A DNA stretch of 41,876 nucleotides, taken from NCBI GenBank assembly GCA_015499985.1, contig JAAAUF010000296.1, forward strand, positions 1 to 41,876, written 5' to 3'. Positions 32,190 to 41,876 of this stretch are shown here, piece by piece. The notes beneath the pieces were generated by a model. That model did not search any database, was not told the DNA's origin, and saw only the letters and a list, made by a program, of their open reading frames with translations. The position numbers were made by a program, and so were the translations under genes. Each line of letters begins with the position of its first letter. Position 1 is the stretch's first letter. Source of the stretch: Haplosporangium gracile (taxonomy: Eukaryota > Mortierellomycota > Mortierellomycetes > Mortierellales > Mortierellaceae).

Positions 32190-33519
32190 ATGGCTGTTAC
32201 TCAGAGAAGCGGTATCCGTTCTGGACAGAACCACGGACACATCTCCACCGTCCGTGAGTTGAAGACCCCCATGTCTTACAAGAAGGGCGTTGTAAGTCTT
32301 CATCACTGATGGTTGATCCACCATCGCCGGCATCAGCATCATCATCGATCGTTATGATCGATGGATGGTTTTTATCACTACTCGGTTGCCGATGGATACA
32401 GGACCGAGGTTAAATTTTTCATATTACATATGAAAGTATGGCAGGCGGGACAGGAATACACCTACCTCAACTGAATCGACTCGGCATTGAACCTGTGAAT
32501 CGACAACTTCCGGACGACACTTACATCTCATCAAGGATTCTTTTTCGAGCAGAAAAGATCATGGGGAAGCTATGATTCAGGAATTCACTTTAAACCTCTA
32601 GGACGACAGACCCAACATCTCACTTTATGCAACTCCCACCACGCTAATTAACACCAGGTGGAACCCTGCATCACTCGAACCTTCCTTCTCCAGCAATCGC
32701 TCTCGCCAGCAGAACCCACCATAACACAACCAGGAAGTGACTTACGACCACACAAGTTACTAAGCACATAATATCACCTACCGACTCAGCCCAAACGATA
32801 ATACAGGAGCAACACACCACTTCAAACATAAGGAAAGGCTTCACAGACCAGTAAACTGATCAATCGGCCCCCATCTCTCTTCACATCACCTCCTTTCTAG
32901 GCTGGCAAGCGCGTCGTCTTCGTTCGCTCCCTCATCCGTGAGGTTGCTGGCTTTGCTCCCTACGAGCGCCGCATCATGGAGTTGATCAAGAACTCCAAGG
33001 ATAAGCGTGCCCGTAAGCTCGCCAAGAAGAGAGTACGTATTCTTCTTTTCCTCATACCCTCGGACATCGATCAAATACAGGAACAACAGCAAGCAATCAA
33101 CAACCAGATCAGCGCAGGATAGACTTTTTCTTGCAAGTCCTCACCTTCAACAGAAGCAAGAAACGACAGAACACAGTTGGGGCGAAAGAGAGAAAGGAGC
33201 AGGACCGATCTGCTACTATCTGCACAAGTTGAGCAACAATGCGGCACAGTTTAGCACGTTCTACAGCACTGATCTACCGTCGATATGCGTATATGAGAAG
33301 AAAGAATGCGTCAGGACAAAAGAAACTCGATTTAAGACTCGAATCATAACAGCACCCCTCCAAGTCAGGAGTCCATCACCTATCGGCCTACGCAACCGGA
33401 TCCTAACCTCTCGTCCTTTTTTTTTTATCTTCTCTTAATAGCTCGGAACCTTCCTCCGCGCCAAGAAGAAGGTCGAGGAGATGACCTCCGTCATCGCCGA
33501 GTCCCGTCGCGCTCACTAA
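32190..33519 (+). CDS. RPL36: Ribosomal protein eL36
   Basis: Three exons, join(32190..32291, 32901..33032, 33442..33519), encode 103 residues; all junctions are phase 0. The N-terminus [20 protein letters not shown] leads to SYKKGV, then exon 2 gives [20 protein letters not shown] and [12 protein letters not shown], and exon 3 gives [20 protein letters not shown] and a terminal SRRAH. These are the family hallmarks (yeast protein about 100 residues). It is a component of the large cytoplasmic ribosomal subunit. Both introns are long for this window (609 and 409 bases), common in ribosomal-protein genes. No clear snoRNA boxes were found in them. A poly(A) signal lies at 33587-33592. Confidence 0.96.
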
Positions 33520-33586
33520 ATTGCTTCATTCTCTCTCTTGACTCGCATTTTTTTGTAAAAAAGACAAATGCTTCTGGGATAACAGC

Positions 33587-33592
33587 AATAAA
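33587..33592 (+). terminator. Poly(A) signal AATAAA of RPL36
   Basis: AATAAA 68 bases after the eL36 stop, followed by an A-rich stretch. Confidence 0.6.
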
Positions 33593-33791
33593 AAAAAACG
33601 CACTTCATTTCTGCAATGTTGGCCATCTACTTACTCCTGTTTCCTTTTTTTCATTCTTTTGGAGCTTGCTTTTTTCATCATTCAGGGCTTATTGGGGGAT
33701 ATCTTGGAAGTTTATTTGTTTGAAGTCATTGTTTTTATGAGTGGAGAAATGTAAGCACTTTTGTTGCCGAAAGGCGAAGAGAGAGAAATGT

Positions 33792-36700
33792 CTATGGATC
33801 GGCGACACCAGAGAGGATACCGAGGATGCGGATCAACTCCTCAGGACTGGTGACGTGCCAGTTGGCAAGGGTCTTCTTGAGAGCATGTCCGATCGTGATT
33901 GAAAAGTGCTCGTTCGCGAGATGAGAGAGCGACCCTTGTGAGCCAGTCGATCCTACGCTGACGACAGAACCAGGAGTCGATGGCTGTTGAGGTGTGGCGA
34001 CACTGAACGGTGCGGGTGGCTTCAAGCCCGAGTTGCTGCCGTTGCTATTGTTCTTGGTGCTCAAGGGGATCAAGGGGGCGTGCTCAAGCGAATGTTGGAA
34101 GGTCGCCTGGGCAATCTTGGCAGCAGTCGCAGCAACAAGCTCATCAGTGTAAGGCTCCAGGATAGCCCGGTTATTAGCATTGAGAGACTCGCGACGTTGA
34201 GCGGCAGCTCCGTTTCCGGCCAAGGCCCTAAACATATCCTCGTCGGTCTTGTCGTCTCCTGCACAGAGAACAAACTCGGCGTCCGGGTGCTGGCTCATTA
34301 ATCGCTTGACAATCTCGCCCTTGTTGACGATCGTAGGACGGACCTCGAGATTCTTCTTGCCGACCAAAATCTCGACAGGGAGCTTAGAGAGAACAGCGTT
34401 CTCAAGATGGTTCTGACATTCTTTGGCCTGGAACTGCCCAAACTCTGGATCTGCCATGCGGTAGTGCCATGTCAACGACGACCTCTTGTGTTCAATAAAG
34501 GAGCCTAAAAAAAATGTATCAATTGAAAGGGGTTAGATCAAGGAAGGAGAAGGCTGAGCAGGAGGGAGATCATGATCAATGCTTGGTTGTTACCCTGAGT
34601 ACGCTCGGTGTAATAGGTAAAGATCTCAATGACATCGCTCTTCCAGCCCATGTCAAGAGATTCGGTCAGATTAATCCACTTCTTGCTGCCTGGCTGGCGC
34701 ATGAATGAACCGTGCTCGGCACTGAAGCCCAAATTCTCAACCTCGCCCAACCACTCTTCCAAGACCTTCTGGTCCCTTCCTGAAATGACCCAGACAACAT
34801 TGTTGGGGTCATTGGCAAGCGCCGTCAGAGCCTTGAGCATGTGCTCTTGAGGCACCGCTGCGCCCGGTGTCTTGCGAATAGGTGTCAATGTACCCTACAG
34901 AGGACAGAAAAAAAACAATGTGAATACTTGTGTCCCCAAGAAGTCGAACGGCAGACCTAAACATCCTTGACGCTTAATTAAAACTTACGTCGTAGTCAAA
35001 CATCAAGAGACGCTTCTTGGCAGAATTGTACTTTTCAATAATGATGTCTTGGTCGAGGTAGGGTGTGGGCGTGGACTGGTCCCAGGTGCCGACATTGAGA
35101 ATAAGCTCCGAAATAAAGTTCTTAGCCCAGAACTGTGCAGTGTGCGCCAACACATGCTTGTGTAGTTGCTATTAGTGTCGTAATTAACAGATCGCGGTAG
35201 TATGATTAGCGTTTGAAAGCAACGTGCAGGAACATTATCAGTGACAAAGAGGAACATGACTTACGGAATGACGAGTAATCTTGTCTGCTTCGGTAAGGTT
35301 TAAGGCGTCATAGATGACTCGAGCAACTCCCTGGTAGTCCCAAGGGTTGACCATCATGGCGCCACCAAGACTTCCTGCAGTGCCTGTGAACTCGCTCAAA
35401 ATGAGAGGACCTTTGTTCTCCTTCTGGCACATGATGTACTCGAGCGAAGTCGTGTTCATACCGTCTCTGACAGACGTGATCAGACCGATATCGGCAATAG
35501 ACAACAAGGCATAGTATTCATCGCGGTCAATGTGCTGGTGGTAGTGGTGGACTGGTGTAAAGTTGAGAGAGCCGTAGGTACCATTGATATGGGCGACCAA
35601 CTCGGCAATCTTGGCTTCCAGCTTGGGGTTCTCGACCAGAGGTGGCGACGTGACCTGAATCATGACAACCTGTCCCTGCATCTCGGGATAGTCGTTCAAA
35701 AACTTTTCAAATGCCTGGAGCTTCTGCTGGACACCCTTGACCAGGTCGAGCTTATCGCGACCGACAATGATTCGCTTGCCCTTGTAAGTCTTGCGAATGG
35801 CTTCCATCTTGGGCAAAACACCGGGAGCCTTGCGTTGGCGTTCGACACGCTCGGCATCAATACCAATGGGGAAAGTGCCGACCCATACTGTAGACCCCAT
35901 AGCGTCAACACCCCGAGGAGTTGACTCGTAACCATTGACGCGCGTGCAGCAGCTAATAAAGTGGCGAGCATACGAATATGTCTGCAAACGAGAGAGTCGA
36001 GATATTAATGACCTGTGATCTTTGCATGATGAGGAACGTGCTGAACAAACAAGATGAGATGACAATGATCCTCACCTGGAAACCAATCTGATTAGCGCCC
36101 AAGAGACCGTTCAAGACTTCGACGCGCTCTATGGTGATGGACAAGAAATTGGATTGAACGGGATATTAGGCCAATGTCTCAGTTCTTCATTTTTTTCCAA
36201 TTGAACGTGTATGGCAGAATGGGGAAAAAATTCCCGTTGACATGACACTTACTGGGAAGACACCTGAAAATCTCTGACGAGGGGAAGGGTGCATGGATAA
36301 AGACACCGATCGCTGCGCCTGGCAACTTTTGACGCAACATATGAGGCACCAACAGCAGATGGTAGTCATGAATCCACACTAGTGTCCACCGTGAGAAAAA
36401 AAGTAAGGGGAAACAGGAATGCTGAGTAAAAGACGTGTTTTCTCACAACTTCATATCCTTACAAGAGTCAAATAGAAAGAAGATGCTTACCAACATCACC
36501 AGGCTGGTATTGTTCGACAATGGCGTCGGCAAACTGCTGGTTGACAAAGACATAGTCGTCCCAGTTCTTCTTTTCTTGACGGCCGTCTGTAGCCTCGTCC
36601 CAGAGGAGATAATGGAACAATGGCCAAAGCACTATGTTTCGATTTGCAAATGCAGAAAAGGCGGGGGGAAGTGGGACAGGGGTTAAGAGGGAGGACAAAA

Positions 36701-37517
36701 ATCAATTAGAATTTTGTAGGACTCAGAAAAAACGAGAAACATGAGCGAACAATGACATCGTTCGCATTCCCTTATCATTTTCATCCATCCCCAAGCTCCA
36801 ATGAATAAACCACGCTTCGGTGCTACAATTCCTCTCTCCCTCCCTCCCCCCCCCACACACACACAAGCAACAGGTTATCTTACCGGTCTTGCAGTAGCCT
36901 TCATAATGTCCAGCTGCGCGGCCGTCCTCGAGGAAGATGGGGACCACCTTCTCCTCCCAAAGCTTATCCTTGAGGTTCTGCTTGTGCTCCTCGGTCAGGT
37001 TCTTGGAAGGGACAATGTATCCGTCCTGGTCTGCGATCTCGCCTACCCATCCGATCTGCACCGTCTCGTAGTCCTTGTTCAGCGACAGAATACCGGAATA
37101 CATGGCTGAATGGCCTCGTCTTGGATCGAGAATGCAATCGCCGTCATTCTCGCCTCCGTCACCGCTGAGCCCATTGACTCCCTTGACGCTGTTGGGTGCG
37201 GTGGTGGTATTGTCGGTCTCGAGTGATGGAGATGAGGCAGCAGGGTGCCGGGGGGCGGCAATGGACGCTCTCCTGTTGGTTGGGGTCCCAACTCCGCTGC
37301 TCAGTGTGGGTGCCCCGTTGGGTCCGGTGCTGCTAGCTTGGCCTGTGCGGTCGATCAGAGTGCAGGCAAAAGGGATTTGATGGGTGACATTGATGAGTCT
37401 TGGTCGTTCACTGAGGACGATCTGTGCTGTCTCGGGCAGCTCGGTGAGAGGGACGGCCTTTGGGAAGCTGAAGGAGCTTGTCGAGGATGTCGAGTGGAAC
37501 GTGGCTATGGAAGACAT
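33792..37517 (-). CDS. TPS2: Trehalose-6-phosphate phosphatase, Tps2 type (GT20 + TPP domains)
   Basis: Eight exons, complement(33792..34504, 34594..34894, 34989..35168, 35265..35981, 36076..36128, 36253..36378, 36491..36631, 36884..37517), encode 954 residues in phase. A variable Ser/Thr-rich insert lies in the first 150 residues. The GT20 domain shows VWIHDYHLLLVP (about 259-270), HAPFPSSEIFRCLP, GANQIGFQ, GRDKLDLVKG (392-401) and SVRDGMNTTSLEYI. The TPP domain follows with the HAD nucleophile motif FDYDGTLTP (about 614-622), VISGRDQ, and GDDKTDEDMF (about 800-809), so phosphatase catalysis should be intact. The N-loop reads RLINVTHQIP instead of the SNRLP of Tps1 synthases, as in yeast Tps2, so synthase activity is unlikely. 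The enzyme converts trehalose-6-phosphate to trehalose in the cytosol. A CT-rich minus-strand leader precedes the start. Confidence 0.94.
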
Positions 37518-38399
37518 GTCTTGTGAATGTGTGTTGCTGTTTATCTGTTTGAATGCCTTTGTTGGTTGTGGTGTTGAGAGAACAAAGCTATTTGTTCGTA
37601 TGTTGGTGGTGGTGGTAGTGGCAGTGAATATGCGGGATGAAAAGGAAGAAAGAAAAGCGGATGAGGAATGGAGGAACAATGATTCGTTAGAATAAAAAAA
37701 AAAAAAAAGAAAGAAAGAAGAAAAAAGAAAAAAAGGAAGAGACAGGGACAGGCACAAGGCAAGAAGTAGGAGGCACGGGCTATCGATACGAAAAGAGGTA
37801 AGGTGCCCATCACATTCATGAATTAGCTCGCTAGCCTCGTTCGCTATCAGCGTGGGTGTATGATTGATAGATAGACTGCGAGAAAGATAGGCTGACATGC
37901 CGCACACAAAAAAGAAAACCTGTGCTAGACCCAAGTGAAATAGGGTTGGGGCACGATTCTGATATTCTGATGAACTAATGACATCATAGCCTCCCCCCTT
38001 TTACCTGTGCGGTGAATGCCCATATTTCGCTTTGCTGCTCTGTGCAGACCCGCATCGTCACCTCTTACCTCATTACATGGCCCCCCCCCCTTCCTTATCT
38101 CGCCCCATCGCCGTATCTACGCCCAATAGTCTTCGTTCGCTCATAAAGATCCATTACGTGCTCATGACCAGCTCCTCCGGGTCAGCATAGCTCGTTTGGT
38201 TATCTCCCACCCTATACTTTGTATCGTCGTGGCCAGTGGCTCAGGCACGACCCTATTCTCTATATTAAAAAGCGATTGAAAATTGCAATTGCATGCATAC
38301 CTTACTTCAATTGGTTGGGCACCAACGAAAATAACAACCTAGGACAACATTGCCGTAACTGGTAACACAGAAGCTTGTTCAACAAATTTTTACAAGTTG
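37518..38399. promoter_or_regulatory. Upstream region of TPS2
   Basis: The first 240 bases are CT-rich on the minus strand (plus strand A/GA-rich at 37690-37740), the TPS2 leader. Pyrimidine clusters containing CCCCT occur at about 37990-38000; CCCCT/AGGGG is the core of yeast stress-response elements, which often control trehalose genes, but chance occurrence is likely. No gene is visible. Confidence 0.4.
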
Positions 38400-39880
38400 C
38401 TGGCTACTTTGAGGAGCTTCATTTCTCGCGCCAGTATCGCCACCAGTTGATCATTTACTCAAAAGGAAAGAGCACTTGAACATTCCGTTAATCTTCTCGC
38501 GGCAGATATGCATGTGAATAACTATGCGACCTAGGTTGCATGACACCCATTTAGAAAAGACATAACAACGTGTGTCTGCCTTGCAGAATAAAGATACAAT
38601 GATGTGGAGTAAAGATAGTGGTTTGTTGCACGAGTAATTTTCGCATCGCTTCCAAAGATATAAAATGCCAACGTTGTTTCACTTTCTAAAATCGCCTCCA
38701 GTTGACCATTCTGAAAAGAAGGGTACTTCAATGTCTCGTCGACCTTCTCGGTGCATATATGTGCGCGCGAACAGATACATATAGGAGCTAAGAATCGTAT
38801 GACTTTCAACTACGAAAAAAGTGAAGAGTAATTTCCTCCTTTTAAAAAAAAAAAAAAAGAGAGGAAGCAGGAAGCATAATCAAAGGAACCTGTTACGAGC
38901 AAACAACTAGTTCTGTTCGCATTTATCATCACCAGAGAATCGTTTATTTTACCCTGTCGGTCGTCTTCTCGTGGATGTGCATCTCAGCAATTATGAGCTC
39001 TGAAACGCATGACACCCAGCGACAAGAGGATGAGGCGTGTCTTCTTTTTGGGAAAATAACACCCATTAAAGAAGTTAAAAGAAAGATACTTACCAATTTC
39101 TGAAGAAAAAAAAGTCAACGTCGATTCACCCGCAAATCGGAGAAAATTGACCATTTTGGCGAGAAGAGTTTTTGAACAGCCTAGCGAGCTTCTTGTTTGC
39201 GCGAGTGAAAACATCTATGCGACTTGCACTCTTGGCATCCCTTACGAAAAATGAAATGCTGCTCTCCTGAGTAAAAAGTCTGCCAATTGAAGGAGCACAG
39301 TTAAAAAAAAATAGATAACGATTATTTCAAAAAAAAATTAACGCCCATTTTGCCTGGCGGATATCGCTGCCAGTTGGTTATCCAGAAGGCAGAAGCAACT
39401 GAAAAATGCGTCGACTTTCTCAATGAATTTGAAGGAGTACAGGCAAAAAAACCATCAGGTATCGACTGTTTCAAAAAAAAAATTGTCAACGTCCATATTA
39501 TCCGCAGGCATCGCTTCCAGTTGGTCATTTGAAAAAAGAAAGGCAATTGGAAAACACGTCGACCTTTTTCTCGTGGATGCGCGTAAGAACTGCTTTGAGC
39601 TGTGTGGTATGCGACATCTTACTGCGAAAAAGAGAGTCAAACGCGTTTTTTTCTGTAAACAAATTCGTAAATTGAAGGAGGAGGAAAGGAAAATGTAGAA
39701 AGAGAAAAGTGTGCTGCCAATTTTTTCAAATATGTGTCGATGTGGATGAGCTTGCAGGTATCGTTACCAATGAATCGTTTATTCCAAAGAGAAGGGACAA
39801 CGAATTGAAAATAACCTTAGGTACTTGTCCTTGGTCTTCTTGTGTATTCATGCAAATGTGTGAACCGCTACGAACTCTTT
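38400..39880. repeat. Array of about seven diverged tandem repeats, non-coding
   Basis: A core (box A) recurs at 38436, 38691, 38925, 39136, 39363, 39510 and 39760, for example atcgccaccagttgatcatt, atcgcctccagttgaccatt and atcgcttccagttggtcatt. A second core (box B), cgtcgaccttctcg or a close variant, follows 33-50 bases later at 38486, 38737, 38958, 39183, 39409 and 39557. A third core (box C), gcatgacaccca, is exact at 38538 and 39007, with variants at 38797, 39234 and 39607, about 49-60 bases after box B. Units are separated by A/T-rich sequence often containing an A-run followed by gtcaacgt. Periods are about 255, 234, 211, 227, 147 and 250 bases. No conserved reading frame runs through the units. 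Confidence 0.8.
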
Positions 39881-40396
39881 GAAGCAACAAAAACGAAACC
39901 GAACCCCGTCTCGAAAAAAAAAAAAATGGAAGCAAGAATGTGTTTGTCCTCCTACCGAATAGGTGCAAGATAAGCGATGAAATTCAGTTCATATCACATG
40001 TTTCCGTGCTGGACGCGTGTAAACTCAAAGAAACGCGTCTCCCAGAAAATAAAACAATTTTTTCATTTTTGTGTTTTTCCAGCAATTCTTTTTTCACTTT
40101 TTGGGTCGAAAATGAAAAAAAAAATTATTTTTCATTTTTCGCGACGAAAAAATAATTTTTCAGTTTTTTTTTTTTTTTTTTTTTTGTACTGTTTGCCTTC
40201 TGCTCTCATTCCCGCTGCCGCTCCCACTCCCACTCTCCCCCTTTTTTTTACAGTTCGTCTTTTTCTGCTTTCTGTTTTCCCTTTTCCCAATTTCTCATCA
40301 CTTTCTCTCTCATCACCTTTTACTTCCCTCTTGCCCTCATCAGCAAACAACTAACAACCGCACTCTCCCTTACACTCACACACACTACTATCCACA
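39881..40396 (+). promoter_or_regulatory. Promoter and leader region of histone H1
   Basis: AT-rich DNA with two overlapping inverted repeats at 40109-40161, a long T-run at about 40162-40183 and then a CT-rich leader up to the H1 start at 40397. No gene is seen. Confidence 0.55.
40109..40161. repeat. Overlapping inverted repeats upstream of H1
   Basis: Arms aaaatgaaaaa (40109-40119) and tttttcatttt (40128-40138) are perfectly complementary. The right arm is shared with a second hairpin centred on tcgcga (40139-40144), whose far arm is cgaaaaaataatttttc (40145-40161). Only one of the two hairpins can form at a time. Confidence 0.8.
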
Positions 40397-41301
40397 ATGA
40401 CCCAAGCTCGCACCAAGAAGGACGAATCCGCCGTCGCTGCTGCTCCCGTCGCCGATGCCCCCGTCAAGGCTGCCCCCGTCAAGAAGGCCAAGACCTCCAC
40501 TCCCAAGAAGGAGTCTGAGCACCCTCCCTACAAGGTAACGATATTGTATTCATTCTGCAACAGTAGCTGATGGTAGTAAATGATACCCGCATGGTTGCTA
40601 ACATACTCCCTTCCTCACTGTCCTTGCCAATACTTTTATAGGAGATGATCATTGCTGCCCTTGTCCACCTCAAGGAACGTAACGGTTCCTCCCGCCAGGC
40701 CTTGAAGAAGTACATTAGCGGCAACTACAAGGTCGGTGACAACTCTGACCAGCACTTCAACGCTGCCATCAAGCGCGGTGTCGAGGCCGGTGACTTCACC
40801 CAGCCCAAGGGCCAGTCCGGACCCGTCAAGCTCGCCAAGAAGGAGCCCAAGAAGAAGGAGGTCAAGGAGAAGAAGGAGGTCAAGGAGAAGAAGCCCAAGA
40901 AGGCCGCTGCCCCCAAGAAGGCTGCCGCTAAGAAGACCGCCACCAAGAAGGATGGTGCCAAGGTAATTGCCGCAAACCCGAGTCCTTGCTATTCCAGAAT
41001 GGAGACTCTTTTTTTGAGGGTCGTGTGATTTTTCTGAAGGTCATTTGGCCTAATTTCTCTCTTTCCGTTCGGCTCGTTTTCCCTTTATGTGTATATGTAG
41101 GCCACGCCAAAGAAGGCTACCGCTGTCAAGAAGGCCACCAAGAAGGCCGAGGCCAAGAAGCCCGCTGCCAAGAAGGCTGCTGCCCCCAAGAAGGCCGTTG
41201 CTCCCAAGGATAAGAAGACCAAGGCTGCTGCCCCCAAGGCTCCTAAGGCCAAGACTGCTGCCCCCAAGGCTCCTAAGGCCCCCAAGACCCCCAAGGCTTA
41301 A
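40397..41301 (+). CDS. Linker histone H1
   Basis: Three exons, join(40397..40534, 40642..40962, 41101..41301), encode 219 residues, all phase 0. The short N-terminal tail is Ala/Lys-rich. The globular winged-helix H15 domain spans about residues 42-112, starting [20 protein letters not shown] and continuing through [20 protein letters not shown] and [20 protein letters not shown]. The C-terminal tail is built from Lys-Ala-Pro repeats ([17 protein letters not shown]). H1 binds linker DNA at the nucleosome dyad and compacts chromatin. Codon use is strongly biased to C- and G-ending codons, as in highly expressed genes. A poly(A) signal lies at 41757-41762; no metazoan-type histone stem-loop is visible. 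Confidence 0.95.
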
Positions 41302-41876
41302 GCGACTTTGAGGGTCTCATCCGGAACAAACAACACTGCCTCGAATAACACCGACAGAAAATGGAGGAAGAGGAGGAGGAGAAAGGAGGAAAAAATGAAG
41401 GAGGATAAACGCTGACAGGAGGAAAAAAACCTGAAAAGGATGTATTGGGACTCCGAATTGACCGGCCGTTCATTATTATTTTTTTCTTTGTGTTTTTGTT
41501 TTGTATAATTTGCTTTTTTTTTTCATCGCCGTCAGCAATGGGGAGGACCATGGTCGCATCGCTTTTCGCTATTCCCCCTCCTTCTGTCGAGTATCTATTC
41601 TCTCTCACGCTCCTTCTTGTTCTGTTAAACTACTCTTTCTCTCACTCTCCGGTTGTTTCAATCCTCCCCTCTCTCATTCTCTTGCTTTTCTTACTTTCTC
41701 TCTCACTCTTGTACCAAAACTTGTATTTTGCTTTTGCTTTTCTTTGCTTTACCGAAAATAAAACAAATTCTTTAAAAAAATTATACTGCTGTCCCATGGT
41801 ATTGCTTTCCACTGCTCTTTGCAGTTGAAGGTATGAATAGATGCACTTAAATGCATTGAGCATTGAAAAGAGCTTT
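41302..41876 (+). other. 3' flank of histone H1
   Basis: Presumed 3' UTR and downstream DNA, CT-rich from about 41560 to 41740, with AATAAA at 41757-41762. If that signal is used, the 3' UTR is about 460 bases. No other gene is visible. Confidence 0.5.

Noticed and set aside
32334..32368. snoRNA in RPL36 intron 1
   Set aside because: Only a short inverted repeat with TGATC repeats is visible; proper C (RTGATGA) and D (CTGA) boxes at suitable spacing were not found.
38531..39968. Several 60-92-codon frames inside the repeat array
   Set aside because: They differ from unit to unit, are on both strands, and are not conserved as peptides, so the array is judged non-coding.

Overview
The window is gene-dense eukaryotic DNA with many short spliceosomal introns (GTAAG-type donors, YAG acceptors). 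The gene set points to a filamentous early-diverging fungus, most likely Mortierellaceae. It combines a fungal Tps2-type trehalose enzyme and a fungal Mdv1-type fission adaptor with TMEM135, COA8 and pICln, which budding yeast lacks. Many genes have long CT-rich leaders on the coding strand, and Gln/Asn/Ser/His low-complexity runs are common. The organism is inferred; no rRNA or mitochondrial marker is present.

Left part (1-18 kb): the 3' end of a zinc-free medium-chain reductase (+); a BAHD-type acyltransferase whose catalytic His is replaced (-); a nine-exon Mdv1-like WD40 protein (-), head to head with a TMEM135-family membrane protein (+); a decayed FAD-linked lactone oxidase (-, pseudogene); COA8 (-), head to head with an unknown two-TM protein (+); and pICln (-).

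Middle (18-28 kb): a single-exon F-box protein (+), a large two-finger GATA transcription factor with a reading-frame break (+), a 225-base assembly gap, then a WD40-repeat pseudogene with four in-frame stops (-).

Right part (28-42 kb): the mitochondrial phosphate carrier (-), a 79-residue unknown protein (+), ribosomal protein eL36 (+), a trehalose-6-phosphate phosphatase of Tps2 type (-), a non-coding array of diverged tandem repeats (about 38.4-39.9 kb), and linker histone H1 (+).

Four genes act at or on mitochondria (Mdv1, TMEM135, COA8, phosphate carrier), but they do not form an operon-like unit. The least explained structure is the repeat array between TPS2 and histone H1: about seven degenerate units carrying three motifs at near-constant spacing and no credible ORF. 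Other leads are a coding-like intron in pICln, the His-to-Ser change in the BAHD enzyme, and two clearly decayed genes. Exon models were built by hand and checked for phase; every complete model closes to a whole number of codons.
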